Shown here piece by piece: positions 13,303 to 27,081 of a stretch of DNA of 64,000 bases. Each line of letters begins with the position of its first letter. The stretch's first letter is position 1. Source of the stretch: Megachile rotundata (Eukaryota > Arthropoda > Insecta > Hymenoptera > Megachilidae). The notes beneath the pieces are model-generated. The model was not told the DNA's origin. It did not search any database and was given only the letters and a program-made list of their open reading frames with translations. The DNA lies in assembly GCF_050947335.1 (NCBI RefSeq), contig NW_027473329.1, forward strand, positions 1,364,001 through 1,428,000, given 5' to 3'. The position numbers and the translations under genes are program-made.

Positions 13303-14673
13303 GATTGTGTGATTGTGTGATAGTGTGATTGTGTGATTGTGTGATTGTGTGGTTGTGTGACCGTGATTGTGTGATCGTGATTGTGTGATCGTGATTGTGT
13401 GATTGCGTGATTGCGATTGTGTGATTGTGTGACTGTGTGATTGTGTGATTGTGTGATTGTGTGATTGTGTGATTGTGTGATTGTGTGATTGTGTGATTGT
13501 GTGATTGTGTGATTGTGTGATTGTGTGATTGTGTGATTGTGTGATTGTGTGATTGAGTGATTGTGTGATTGTGTGATTGTGTGATTGTGTGATTGAGTGA
13601 TTGTGTGATTGTGTGATTGTGTGAATGTGTGATTGTGTGATTGAGTGATTGTGTGCTTGTGTGATTGTGTGATTGTGTGATTGTGTGATTTTGCGATTGT
13701 GTGATTGTGTGATTGTGTGATTGTGTGAGTGTGTGATTGTGTGATTGTGTGATTGTGTGCTTGTGTGATTGTGTGATTGTGTGATTGTGTGATTGTGTGA
13801 TTGTGTGATTGAGTGATTGTGTGGTTGTGTGATTGTGTGAATGTGTGATTGTGTGATTGTGTGACCGTGATTGTGTGATTGTGTGATCGTGTGATTGTGT
13901 GATTGTGTGATTGTGTAATTGTGTGATTGTGTGATTGTGTGATTGTGTGTTTGTGTGATTGTGTAATTGTGATTGTGCGATTGTGATTGTGTGGTTGTGT
14001 GTTTGTGTGATTGTGTGATTGTGTGATTGTGTGATTGAGTGATTGTGTGATTGTGTGATTGTGTAATTGTGTGATTGTGTGATTGTGTGATTGTGTGTTT
14101 GTGTGATTGTGTAATTGTGATTGTGCGATTGTGATTGTGTGATTGTGTGATTGTGTGATTGTGTGATTGTGTGATTGTGTGATTGTGTGATTGTGTGATT
14201 GTGTGATTGTGTGATTGTGTGATTGTGTGATTGTGTGATTGTGTGATTGTGTGATTGTGTGATTGTGTGATTGTGTGATTGTGTGATTGTGTGATTGTGC
14301 GGTTGTGTGACCGTGATTGTGTGATCGTGATGGTGTGATCGTGATTGTGTGATCGTGATTGTGTGATTGCGTGATTGTGATTGTGTGATTGTGTGACTGT
14401 GTGATTGTGTGATTGTGTGATTGTGTGATTTTGTGATTGAGTGATTGTGTGGTTGTGTGATTGTGTGAATGTGTGATTGTGTGACCGTGATTGTGTGATT
14501 GTGTGATCGTGTGATTGTGTGATTGTGTGATTGTGCAATTGTGTGATTGTGTGATTGTGTGATTGTGTGATGGTGTGATTGTGTAATTGTGATTGTGCGA
14601 TTGTGATTGTGTGATTGTGTGATTGTGTGATTGTGTGATTGTGAGATTGTGTGATTGTGTGATTGTGAGCTTG
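13303..14673 (+). repeat. Variant-rich 8-mer block B4
   Basis: Opens with the GATAG, GGTTG, GACCG, GATCG, GATTGCG module (13319-13415), followed by GATTGAG, GAATG and GTGCTTG variants. A GCGGTTG-GACCG-GATCG module lies at about 14298-14375, and GTGCAATTG near 14533. It ends at GAGCTTG 14667-14673. The order of variants resembles B11 (39889-41287). No gene is seen. Confidence 0.92.
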
Positions 14674-17600
14674 TGTGATTGTGTGATTGTGTGATTGTGA
14701 TTGTGTGATTGTGATTGTGTGATTGTGATTGTGTGATTGTGATTGTGTGATTGTGATTGTGTGATTGTGATTGTGTGATTGTGATTGTGTGATTGTGATT
14801 GTGTGATTGTGATTGTGTGATTGTGATTGTGTGATTGTGATTGTGTGATTGTGATTGTGTGATTGTGATTGTGTGATTGTGATTGTGTGATTGTGATTGT
14901 GTGATTGTGATTGTGTGATTGTGATTGTGTGATTGTGATTGTGTGATTGTGATTGTGTGATTGTGATTGTGTGATTGTGATTGTGTGATTGTGATTGTGT
15001 GATTGTGATTGTGTGATTGTGATTGTGTGATTGTGATTGTGTGATTGTGATTGTGTGATTGTGATTGTGTGATTGTGATTGTGTGATTGTGATTGTGTGA
15101 TGGTGATTGTGTGATGGTGATTGTGTGATGGTGATTGTGTGATTGTGATTGTGTGATTGTGATTGTGTGATTGTGATTGTGTGATTGTGATTGTGTGATT
15201 GTGATTGTGTGATTGTGATTGTGTGATTGTGATTGTGTGATTGTGATTGTGTGATTGTGATTGTGTGATTGTGATTGTGTGATTGTGATTGTGTGATTGT
15301 GATTGTGTGATTGTGATTGTGTGATTGTGATTGTGTGATTGTGATTGTGTGATTGTGATTGTGTGATTGTGATTGTGTGATTGTGATTGTGTGATTGTGA
15401 TTGTGTGATTGTGATTGTGTGATTGTGATTGTGTGATTGTGATTGTGTGATTGTGATTGTGTGATTGTGATTGTGTGATTGTGATTGTGTGATTGTGATT
15501 GTGTGATTGTGATTGTGATTGTGTGATTGTGATTGTGTGATTGTGATTGTGTGATTGTGATTGTGTGATTGTGATTGTGTGATTGTGATTGTGTGATTGT
15601 GATTGTGTGATTGTGATTGTGTGATTGTGATTGTGTGATTGTGATTGTGTGATTGTGATTGTGTGATTGTGATTGTGTGATTGTGATTGTGTGATTGTGA
15701 TTGTGTGATTGTGATTGTGTGATTGTGATTGTGTGATTGTGATTGTGTGATTGTGATTGTGTGATTGTGATTGTGTGATTGTGATTGTGTGATTGTGATT
15801 GTGTGATTGTGATTGTGTGATTGTGATTGTGTGATTGTGATTGTGTGATTGTGATTGTGTGATTGTGATTGTGTGATTGTGATTGTGTGATTGTGATTGT
15901 GTGATTGTGATTGTGTGATTGTGATTGTGTGATTGTGATTGTGTGATTGTGATTGTGTGATTGTGATTGTGTGATTGTGATTGTGTGATTGTGATTGTGT
16001 GATTGTGATTGTGTGATTGTGATTGTGTGATTGTGATTGTGTGATTGTGATTGTGTGATTGTGATTGTGTGATTGTGATTGTGTGATTGTGATTGTGTGA
16101 TTGTGATTGTGTGATTGTGATTGTGTGATTGTGATTGTGTGTTGTGATTGTGTGATTGTGATTGTGTGATTGTGATTGTGTGATTGTGATTGTGTGATTG
16201 TGATTGTGTGATTGTGATTGTGTGATTGTGATTGTGTGATTGTGATTGTGTGATTGTGATTGTGTGATTGTGATTGTGTGATTGTGATTGTGTGATTGTG
16301 ATTGTGTGATTGTGATTGTGTGATTGTGATTGTGTGATTGTGATTGTGTGATTGTGATTGTGTGATTGTGATTGTGTGATTGTGATTGTGTGATTGTGAT
16401 TGTGTGATTGTGATTGTGTGATTGTGATTGTGTGATTGTGATTGTGTGATTGTGATTGTGTGATTGTGATTGTGTGATTGTGATTGTGTGATTGTGATTG
16501 TGTGATTGTGATTGTGTGATTGTGATTGTGTGATTGTGATTGTGTGATGGTGATTGTGTGATGGTGATTGTGTGATGGTGATTGTGTGATTGTGATTGTG
16601 TGATTGTGATTGTGTGATTGTGATTGTGTGATTGTGATTGTGTGATTGTGATTGTGTGATTGTGATTGTGTGATTGTGATTGTGTGATTGTGATTGTGTG
16701 ATTGTGATTGTGTGATTGTGATTGTGTGATTGTGATTGTGTGATTGTGATTGTGTGATTGTGATTGTGTGATTGTGATTGTGTGATTGTGATTGTGTGAT
16801 TGTGATTGTGTGATTGTGATTGTGTGATTGTGATTGTGTGATTGTGATTGTGTGATTGTGATTGTGTGATTGTGATTGTGTGATTGTGATTGTGTGATTG
16901 TGATTGTGTGATTGTGATTGTGTGATTGTGATTGTGTGATTGTGATTGTGTGATTGTGATTGTGATTGTGTGATTGTGATTGTGTGATTGTGATTGTGTG
17001 ATTGTGATTGTGTGATTGTGATTGTGTGATTGTGATTGTGTGATTGTGATTGTGTGATTGTGATTGTGTGATTGTGATTGTGTGATTGTGATTGTGTGAT
17101 TGTGATTGTGTGATTGTGATTGTGTGATTGTGATTGTGTGATTGTGATTGTGTGATTGTGATTGTGTGATTGTGATTGTGTGATTGTGATTGTGTGATTG
17201 TGATTGTGTGATTGTGATTGTGTGATTGTGATTGTGTGATTGTGATTGTGTGATTGTGATTGTGTGATTGTGATTGTGTGATTGTGATTGTGTGATTGTG
17301 ATTGTGTGATTGTGATTGTGTGATTGTGATTGTGTGATTGTGATTGTGTGATTGTGATTGTGTGATTGTGATTGTGTGATTGTGATTGTGTGATGTGATT
17401 GTGTTGATTGTGATTGTGTGATTGTGATTGTGTGATTGTGATTGTGTGATTTTGATTGTGTGATTGTGATTGTGTGATTGTGATTGTGTGATTGTGATTG
17501 TGTGATTGTGATTGTGTGATTGTGATTGTGTGATTGTGATTGTGTGATTGTGATTGTGTGATTGTGATTGTGTGATTGTGATTGTGTGATTGTGATTGTG

Positions 17601-18715
17601 TGATTGTGATTGTGTGATTGTGATTGTGTGATTGTGATTGTGTGATTGTGATTGTGTGATTGTGATTGTGTGATTGTGATTGTGTGATTGTGATTGTGTG
17701 ATTGTGATTGTGTGATTGTGATTGTGTGATTGTGATTGTGTGATTGTGATTGTGTGATTGTGATTGTGTGATTGTGATTGTGTGATTGTGATTGTGTGAT
17801 TGTGATTGTGTGATTGTGATTGTGTGATTGTGATTGTGTGATTGTGATTGTGTGATTGTGATTGTGTGATTGTGATTGTGTGATTGTGATTGTGTGATTG
17901 TGATTGTGTGATTGTGATTGTGATTGTGTGATTGTGATTGTGTGATTGTGATTGTGTGATTGTGATTGTGTGATTGTGATTGTGTGATTGTGATTGTGTG
18001 ATTGTGATTGTGTGATTGTGATTGTGTGATTGTGATTGTGTGATTGTGATTGTGTGATTGTGATTGTGTGATTGTGATTGTGTGATTGTGATTGTGTGAT
18101 TGTGATTGTGTGATTGTGATTGTGTGATTGTGATTGTGTGATTGTGATTGTGTGATTGTGATTGTGTGATTGTGATTGTGTGATTGTGATTGTGTGATTG
18201 TGATTGTGTGATTGTGATTGTGTGATTGTGATTGTGTGATTGTGATTGTGTGATTGTGATTGTGTGATTGTGATTGTGTGATTGTGATTGTGTGATTGTG
18301 ATTGTGTGATTGTGATTGTGTGATTGTGATTGTGTGATTGTGATTGTGTGATTGTGATTGTGTGATTGTGATTGTGTGATTGTGATTGTGTGATTGTGAT
18401 TGTGTGATTGTGATTGTGAGATTGTGATTGTGTGATTGTGATTGTGTGATTGTGATTGTGTGATTGTGATTGTGTGATTGTGATTGTGTGATTGTGATTG
18501 TGTGATTGTGATTGTGTGATTGTGATTGTGTGATTGTGATTGTGTGATTGTGATTGTGTGATTGTGATTGTGTGATTGTGATTGTGTGATTGTGATTGTG
18601 TGATTGTGATTGTGTGATTGTGATTGTGTGATTGGGATTGTGTGATTGTGATTGTGTGATTGTGTGATTGTGTGATTGTGATTGTGTGATTGGGATTGTG
18701 TGATTGTGATTGTGT
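14674..18715 (+). repeat. 14-mer array A5 (about 4 kb)
   Basis: The second longest 14-mer array. Variants are sparse and informative: triple GATGG units at 15099/15113/15127 and again at 16546/16560/16574; extra 6-base units at 15505, 16952 and 17910; one-base loss near 16141; register slips at about 17391-17410; GATTTTG near 17449. The tail has GTGAGATTG at 18418 and the GATTGGG pair at 18630 and 18688. Confidence 0.95.
15099..16968 (+). repeat. Direct duplication within A5, spacing 1447 bp
   Basis: Two independent landmarks recur with the same spacing. The GATGG triplet starts at 15099 and 16546, and the extra 6-base unit starts at 15505 and 16952; both differences are 1447. The spacing is not a multiple of 14, because the interval includes one extra 6-mer and a one-base deletion near 16141. 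The segment proven to be duplicated is at least about 420 bp; its outer limits are hidden in perfect repeat. Confidence 0.85.
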
Positions 18716-21700
18716 GATTGTGTGATAGTGTGATTGTGTGATTGTGTGATTGTGTGGTTGTGTGACCGTGATTGTGTGATCGTGATTGTGTGATCGTGAT
18801 TGTGTGATTGCGTGATTGCGATTGTGTGATTGTGTGACTGTGTGATTGTGTGATTGTGTGATTGTGTGATTGTGTGATTGTGTGATTGTGTGATTGTGTG
18901 ATTGTGTGATTGTGTGATTGTGTGATTGTGTGATTGAGTGATTGTGTGATTGTGTGATTGTGTGATTGTGTGATTGAGTGATTGTGTGATTGTGTGATTG
19001 TGTGAATGTGTGATTGTGTGATTGAGTGATTATGTGCTTGTGTGATTGTGTGATTGTGTGATTGTGTGATTTTGCGATTGTGTGATTGTGTGATTGTGTG
19101 ATTGTGTGATTGTGTGAGTGTGTGATTGTGTGATTGTGTGATTGTGTGCTTGTGTGATTGTGTGATTGTGTGATTGTGTGATTGTGTGATTGTGTGATTG
19201 AGTGATTGTGTGGTTGTGTGATTGTGTGAATGTGTGATTGTGTGACCGTGATTGTGTGATTGTGTGATCGTGTGATTGTGTGATTGTGTGATTGTGTGAT
19301 TGTGTGACTATGTGATTTTGTGGTTGAGTGATTGTGTGGTTGTGTGATTGTGTGAATGTGTGTTTGTGTGACCGTGATTGTGTGATTGTGTGATCGTGTG
19401 ATTGTGTGATTGTGTGATTGTGTAATTGTGTGATTGTGTGATTGTGTGATTGTGTGATTGTGTGATTGTGTAATTGTGATTGTGCGATTGTGATTGTGTG
19501 GTTGTGTGATTGTGTGATTGTGTGATTGTGTGATTGTGTGATTGAGTGATTGTGTGCTTGTATGATTGTGTGGTTGTGTGGTTGTGTGATTGTCTGATTG
19601 TGTGATTGTGTGATTGTGTGATTGTGTAATTGTGATTGTGTGATTGTGATTGTGTGATTGTGTGATTGTGTGATTGTGTGATTGTGTGATTGTGTGATTG
19701 TGTGATTGTGTGATTGTGTGATTGTGTGATTGTGTGATTGTGTGATTGTGTGATTGTGTGATTGTGTGATTGTGTGATTGTGTGATTGTGTGATTGTGTG
19801 ATTGTGTGATTGTGTGATTGTGTGATTGTGTGATTGTGTGATTGTGTGATTGTGGGATTGTGTGATTGTGTGATTGTGACTGTGTGATTGTGTGAGTGTG
19901 TGATTGTGTGATTGAGTGATTGTGTGCTTGTATGATTGTGTGGTTGTGTGGTTGTGTGATTGTCCGATTGTGTGATTGTGTGATTGTGTGATTGTGTGAT
20001 TGTGTAATTGTGATTGTGCGATTCTGATTGTGTGATTGTGTGATTGTGTGATTGTGTGATTGTGTGATTGTGTGATTGTGTAATTGTGAGATTGTGTGAT
20101 TGTGTGCTTGTGTGATTGTGTGATTGTGATTGTGTGATTGTGTGATTGTGTGATTGTGTGATAGTGTGATTGTGTGATTGTGTGATTGTGTGGTTGTGTG
20201 ACCGTGATTGTGTGATCGTGATTGTGTGATCGTGATTGTGTGATCGTGATTGTGTGATTGCGTGATTGCGATTGTGTGATTGTGTGACTGAGTGATTGTG
20301 TGATTGTGTGATAGGGTGATTGTGTGGTTGTGTGACCGTGATTGTGTGATCGTGATTGTGTGATCGTGATTGTGTGATCGTGATTGTGTGATCGTGATTG
20401 TGTAATCGTGATTGTGTGATTGCGTGGTTGTGATTGTGTGATTGTGTGACTGTGTGATTGTGTGATTGTGTGATTGTGTGAATGTGTGATTGTGTGACCG
20501 TGATTGTGTGATTGATGATTGTGTGATTGTGTGATTGTGTGATTGTGTGATTGTGTGATTGTGTGATTGTGTGACTGTGTGAGTGTGTGATTGTGTGATT
20601 GAGTGATTGTGTGCTTGTATGATTGTGTGGTTTGTGGTTGTGTGATTGTCCGATTGTGTGATTGTGTGATTGTGTGATTGTGTGATTGTGTAATTGTGAT
20701 TGTGCGATTCTGATTGTGTGATAGTGTGATAGTGTGATTGTGTGGTTGTGTGACCGTGATTGTGTGATCGTGATTGTGTGATCGTGATTGTGTGATCGTG
20801 ATTGTGTGATTGCGTGATTGCGATTGTGTGATTGTGTGACTGAGTGATTGTGTGATTGTGTGATAGGGTGATTGTGTGGTTGTGTGACCGTGATTGTGTG
20901 ATCGTGATTGTGTGATCGTGATTGTGTGATCGTGATTGTGTGATCGTGATTGCGTGATCGTGATTGTGTAATCGTGATTGTGTGATTGCGTGATTGTGAT
21001 TGTGTGATTGTGTGACTGTGTGATTGTGTGATTGTGTGATTGTGTGATTGTGTGATTGTGTGATTGTGTGATTGTGTGATTGTGTGATTGTGTGATTGTG
21101 TGATTGTGTGATTGTGTGATTGTGTGATTGTGTGATTGTGGGATTGTGTGATTGTGTGATTGTGACTGTGTGATTGTGTTAGTGTGTGATTGTGTGATTG
21201 AGTGATTGTGTGCTTGTATGATTGTGTGGTTGTGTGGTTGTGTGATTGTCCGATTGTGTGATTGTGTGATTGTGTGATTGTGTGATTGTGTAATTGTGAT
21301 TGTGCGATTCTGATTGTGTGATTGTGTGATTGTGTGATTGTGTGATTGTGTGATTGTGTGATTGTGTAATTGTGAGATTGTGTGATTGTGTGCTTGTGTG
21401 ATTGTGTGATTGTGATTGTGTGATTGTGTGATTGTGTGATTGTGTGATTGTGTGATAGTGTGATTGTGTGATTGTGTGATTGTGTGGTTGTGTGACCGTG
21501 ATTGTGTGATCGTGATAGTGTGATCGTGATTGTGTGATCGTGATTGTGTGATTGCGTGATTGCGATTGTGTGATTGTGTGACTGTGTGATTGTGTGATTG
21601 TGTGATTGTGTGCTTGTGTGATTGTGTGATTGTGTGATTGTGTGATTGTGTGATTGTGTAATTGTGATTGTGCGATTGTGATTGTGTGATTGTGTGATTG

Positions 21701-21748
21701 TGTGATTGTGTGATAGTGAGATTGTGTGATTGTGTGATTGTGAGCTTG
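18716..21748 (+). repeat. Variant-rich 8-mer block B5
   Basis: The left part repeats B2: GATTATG at 19028 and GACTATG at 19306, with offsets of 14053 and 14061 differing by one 8-mer. It contains the GATAGGG sub-repeat twice (20310 and 20862) and GATTGATG at 20510. A GTTAG variant near 21178 precedes a GTCCG module and the GATAG-GGTTG-GACCG module. It ends at GAGCTTG 21742-21748. No gene is seen. Confidence 0.92.
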
Positions 21749-22866
21749 TGTGATTGTGTGATTGTGTGATTGTGATTGTGTGATTGTGATTGTGTGATTG
21801 TGATTGTGTGATTGTGATTGTGTGATTGTGATTGTGTGATTGTGATTGTGTGATTGTGATTGTGTGATTGTGATTGTGTGATTGTGATTGTGTGATTGTG
21901 ATTGTGTGATTGTGATTGTGTGATTGTGATTGTGTGATTGTGATTGTGTGATTGTGATTGTGTGATTGTGATTGTGTGATTGTGATTGTGTGATTGTGAT
22001 TGTGTGATTGTGATTGTGTGATTGTGATTGTGTGATTGTGATTGTGTGATTGTGATTGTGTGATTGTGATTGTGTGATTGTGATTGTGTGATTGTGATTG
22101 TGTGATTGTGATTGTGTGATTGTGATTGTGTGATTGTGATTGTGTGATTGTGATTGTGTGATTGTGATTGTGTGATTGTGATTGTGTGATTGTGATTGTG
22201 ATTGTGTGATTGTGATTGTGTGATTGTGATTGTGTGATTGTGATTGTGTGATTGTGATTGTGTGATTGTGATTGTGTGATTGTGATTGTGTGATTGTGAT
22301 TGTGTGATTGTGATTGTGTGATTGTGATTGTGTGATTGTGATTGTGTGATTGTGATTGTGTGATTGTGATTGTGTGATTGTGATTGTGTGATTGTGATTG
22401 TGTGATTGTGATTGTGTGATTGTGATTGTGTGATTGTGATTGTGTGATTGTGATTGTGTGATTGTGATTGTGTGATTGTGATTGTGTGATTGTGATTGTG
22501 TGATTGTGATTGTGTGATTGTGATTGTGTGATTGTGATTGTGTGATTGTGATTGTGAGATTGTGATTGTGTGATTGTGATTGTGTGATTGTGATTGTGTG
22601 ATTGTGATTGTGTGATTGTGATTGTGTGATTGTGATTGTGTGATTGTGATTGTGTGATTGTGATTGTGTGATTGTGATTGTGTGATTGTGATTGTGTGAT
22701 TGTGATTGTGTGATTGTGATTGTGTGATTGTGATTGTGTGATTGTGATTGTGTGATTGTGATGTGTGATTGTGATTGTGTGATTGGGATTGTGTGATTGT
22801 GATTGTGTGATTGTGTGATTGTGTGATTGTGATTGTGTGATTGGGATTGTGTGATTGTGATTGTGT
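21749..22866 (+). repeat. 14-mer array A6
   Basis: About 80 units, with an extra 6-base unit near 22195. The tail has GTGAGATTG at 22556, a one-base-short unit near 22760, and the GATTGGG pair at 22781 and 22839. Confidence 0.95.
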
Positions 22867-25738
22867 GATTGTGTGATTGTGTGATAGTGTGATTGTGTGA
22901 TTGTGTGATTGTGTGGTTGTGTGACCGTGATTGTGTGATCGTGATTGTGTGATCGTGATAGTGTGATTGCGTGATTGCGATTGTGTGATTGTGTGACTGT
23001 GTGATTGTGTGATTGTGTGATTGTGTGATTGTGTGATTGTGTGATTGTGTGATTGTGTGATTGTGTGATTGTGTGATTGTGTGATTGTGTGATTGAGTGA
23101 TTGTGTGATTGTGTGATTGTGTGATTGTGTGATTGAGTGATTGTGTGATTGTGTGATTGTGTGAATGTGTGATTGTGTGATTGAGTGATTGTGTGCTTGT
23201 GTGATTGTGTGATTGTGTGATTGTGTGATTTTGCGATTGTGTGATTGTGTGATTGTGTGATTGTGTGAGTGTGTGATTGTGTGATTGTGTGATTGTGTGC
23301 TTGTGTGATTGTGTGATTGTGTGATTGTGTGATTGTGTGATTGAGTGATTGTGTGGTTGTGTGATTGTGTGAATGTGTGATTGTGTGACCGTGATTGTGT
23401 GATTGTGTGATCGTGTGATTGTGTGATTGTGTGATTGTGTGATTGTGTGACTGTGTGATTTTGTGGTTGAGTGATTGTGTGGTTGTGTGATTGTGTGAAT
23501 GTGTGTTTGTGTGACCGTGATTGTGTGATTGTGTGATCGTGTGATTGTGTGATTGTGTGATTGTGTAATTGTGTGATTGTGTGATTGTGTGATTGTGTGA
23601 TTGTGTGATTGTGTAATTGTGATTGTGCGATTGTGATTGTGTGGTTGTGTGATTGTGTGATTGTGTGATTGTGTGATTGTGTGATTGAGTGATTGTGTGC
23701 TTGTATGATTGTGTGGTTGTGTGGTTGTGTGATTGTCTGATTGTGTGATTGTGTGATTGTGTGATTGTGTAATTGTGATTGTGTGATTGTGATTGTGTGA
23801 TTGTGTGATTGTGTGATTGTGTGATTGTGTGATTGTGTGATTGTGTGATTGTGTGATTGTGTGATTGTGTGATTGTGTGATTGTGTGATTGTGTGATTGT
23901 GTGATTGTGTGATTGTGTGATTGTGTGATTGTGTGATTGTGTGATTGTGTGATTGTGTGATTGTGTGATTGTGTGATTGTGTGATTGTGTGATTGTGTGA
24001 TTGTGTGATTGTGGGATTGTGTGATTGTGTGATTGTGACTGTGTGATTGTGTGAGTGTGTGATTGTGTGATTGAGTGATTGTGTGCTTGTATGATTGTGT
24101 GGTTGTGTGGTTGTGTGATTGTCCGATTGTGTGATTGTGTGATTGTGTGATTGTGTGATTGTGTAATTGTGATTGTGCGATTCTGATTGTGTGATTGTGT
24201 GATTGTGTGATTGTGTGATTGTGTGATTGTGTGATTGTGTAATTGTGAGATTGTGTGATTGTGTGCTTGTGTGATTGTGTGATTGTGATTGTGTGATTGT
24301 GTGATGGTGTGATTGTGTGATAGTGTGATTGTGTGATTGTGTGATTGTGTGGTTGTGTGACCGTGATTGTGTGATCGTGATTGTGTGATCGTGATTGTGT
24401 GATCGTGATTGTGTGATTGCGTGATTGCGATTGTGTGATTGTGTGACTGAGTGATTGTGTGATTGTGTGATAGGGTGATTGTGTGGTTGTGTGACCGTGA
24501 TTGTGTGATCGTGATTGTGTGATCGTGATTGTGTGATCGTGATTGTGTGATCGTGATTGTGTAATCGTGATTGTGTGATTGCGTGGTTGTGATTGTGTGA
24601 TTGTGTGACTGTGTGATTGTGTGATTGTGTGATTGTGTGAATGTGTGATTGTGTGACCGTGATTGTGTGATTGATGATTGTGTGATTGTGTGATTGTGTG
24701 ATTGTGTGATTGTGTGATTGTGTGATTGTGTGACTGTGTGAGTGTGTGATTGTGTGATTGAGTGATTGTGTGCTTGTATGATTGTGTGGTTGTGTGGTTG
24801 TGTGATTGTCCGATTGTGTGATTGTGTGATTGTGTGATTGTGTGATTGTGTAATTGTGATTGTGCGATTCTGATTGTGTGATAGTGTGATAGTGTGATTG
24901 TGTGATTGTGTGATTGTGTGGTTGTGTGACCGTGATTGTGTGATCGTGATTGTGTGATCGTGATTGTGTGATCGTGATTGTGTGATTGCGTGATTGCGAT
25001 TGTGTGATTGTGTGACTGAGTGATTGTGTGATTGTGTGATAGGGTGATTGTGTGGTTGTGTGACCGTGATTGTGTGATCGTGATTGTGTGATCGTGATTG
25101 TGTGATCGTGATTGTGTGATCGTGATTGCGTGATCGTGATTGTGTAATCGTGTTTGTGTGATTGCGTGATTGTGATTGTGTGATTGTGTGACTGTGTGAT
25201 TGTGTGATTGTGTGATTGTGTGATTGTGTGATTGTGTGATTGTGTGATTGTGTGATTGTGTGATTGTGTGATTGTGTGATTGTGTGATTGTGTGATTGTG
25301 TGATTGTGTGATTGTGTGATTGTATGATTGTGTGATTGTGTGATTGTGTGATTGTGTGATTGTGCGGTTGTGTGACCGTGATTGTGTGATCGTGATGGTG
25401 TGATCGTGATTGTGTGATCGTGATTGTGTGATTGCGTGATTGTGATTGTGTGATTGTGTGACTGTGTGATTCTGTGATGGTGTGATTGTGTGATTTTGTG
25501 ATTGAGTGATTGTGTGGTTGTGTGATTGTGTGAATGTGTGATTGTGTGACCGTGATTGTGTGATTGTGTGATCGTGTGATTGTGTGATTGTGTGATTGTG
25601 CAATTGTGTGATTGTGTGATTGTGTGATTGTGTGATTGTGTGATTGTGTAATTGTGATTGTGCGATTGTGATTGTGTGATTGTGTGATTGTGTAATTGTG
25701 TGATTGTGAGATTGTGTGATTGTGTGATTGTGAGCTTG
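22867..25738 (+). repeat. Variant-rich 8-mer block B6
   Basis: Opens with the GATAG-GGTTG-GACCG-GATCG-GATTGCG module and contains GATTGAG, GAATG, GTGCTTG, GTCTG and GTCCG modules. GATAGGG occurs at 24469 and 25038, GATTGATG at 24669 and GTATG at 25322. The right part matches B2 at an exact offset of 17783 (25038 with 7255, 25322 with 7539, 25732 with 7949). It ends at GAGCTTG 25732-25738. No gene is seen. Confidence 0.92.
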
Positions 25739-27081
25739 TGTGATTGTGTGATTGTGTGATTGTGATTGTGTGATTGTGATTGTGTGATTGTGATTGTGTG
25801 ATTGTGTGATTGTGATTGTGTGATTGTGATTGTGTGATTGTGATTGTGTGATTGTGATTGTGTGATTGTGATTGTGTGATTGTGATTGTGTGATTGTGAT
25901 TGTGTGATTGTGATTGTGTGATTGTGATTGTGTGATTGTGATTGTGTGATTGTGATTGTGTGATTGTGATTGTGTGATTGTGATTGTGTGATTGTGATTG
26001 TGTGATTGTGATTGTGTGATTGTGATTGTGTGATTGTGATTGTGTGATTGTGATTGTGTGATTGTGATTGTGTGATTGTGATTGTGTGATTGTGATTGTG
26101 TGATTGTGATTGTGTGATTGTGATTGTGTGATTGTGATTGTGTGATTGTGATTGTGTGATTGTGATTGTGTGATTGTGATTGTGTGATTGTGATTGTGTG
26201 ATTGTGATTGTGTGATTGTGATTGTGTGATTGTGATTGTGTGATTGTGATTGTGTGATTGTGATTGTGTGATTGTGATTGTGTGATTGTGATTGTGTGAT
26301 TGTGATTGTGTGATTGTGATTGTGTGATTGTGATTGTGTGATTGTGATTGTGTGATTGTGATTGTGTGATTGTGATTGTGTGATTGTGATTGTGTGATTG
26401 TGATTGTGTGATTGTGATTGTGTGATTGTGATTGTGTGATTGTGATTGTGTGATTGTGATTGTGTGATTGTGATTGTGTGATTGTGATTGTGTGATTGTG
26501 ATTGTGTGATTGTGATTGTGTGATTGTGATTGTGTGATTGTGATTGTGTGATTGTGATTGTGTGATTGTGATTGTGTGATTGTGATTGTGTGATTGTGAT
26601 TGTGTGATTGTGATTGTGTGATTGTGATTGTGTGATTGTGATTGTGTGATTGTGATTGTGTGATTGTGATTGTGTGATTGTGATTGTGTGATTGTGATTG
26701 TGTGATTGTGATTGTGTGATTGTGATTGTGTGATTGTGATTGTGTGATTGTGATTGTGTGATTGTGATTGTGTGATTGTGATTGTGTGATTGTGATTGTG
26801 TGATTGTGATTGTGTGATTGTGATTGTGTGATTGTGATTGTGTGATTGTGATTGTGTGATTGTGATTGTGTGATTGTGATTGTGTGATTGTGATTGTGTG
26901 ATTGTGATTGTGTGATTGTGATTGTGTGATTGTGATTGTGTGATTGTGATTGTGTGATTGTGATTGTGTGATTGTGATTGTGTGATTGTGATTGTGTGAT
27001 TGTGATTGTGTGATTGTGATTGTGTGATTGTGATTGTGTGATTGTGATTGTGTGATTGTGATTGTGTGATTGTGATTGTGT
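25739..27081 (+). repeat. 14-mer array A7
   Basis: About 95 units, with one extra 8-mer near 25800 that matches the one near 8033 in A3. It is the positional counterpart of A3 but lacks the GATCG run and the GATAG interruption, and is about 560 bp shorter. It exits by the GAGTGTGTG tail at 27090. Confidence 0.95.
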
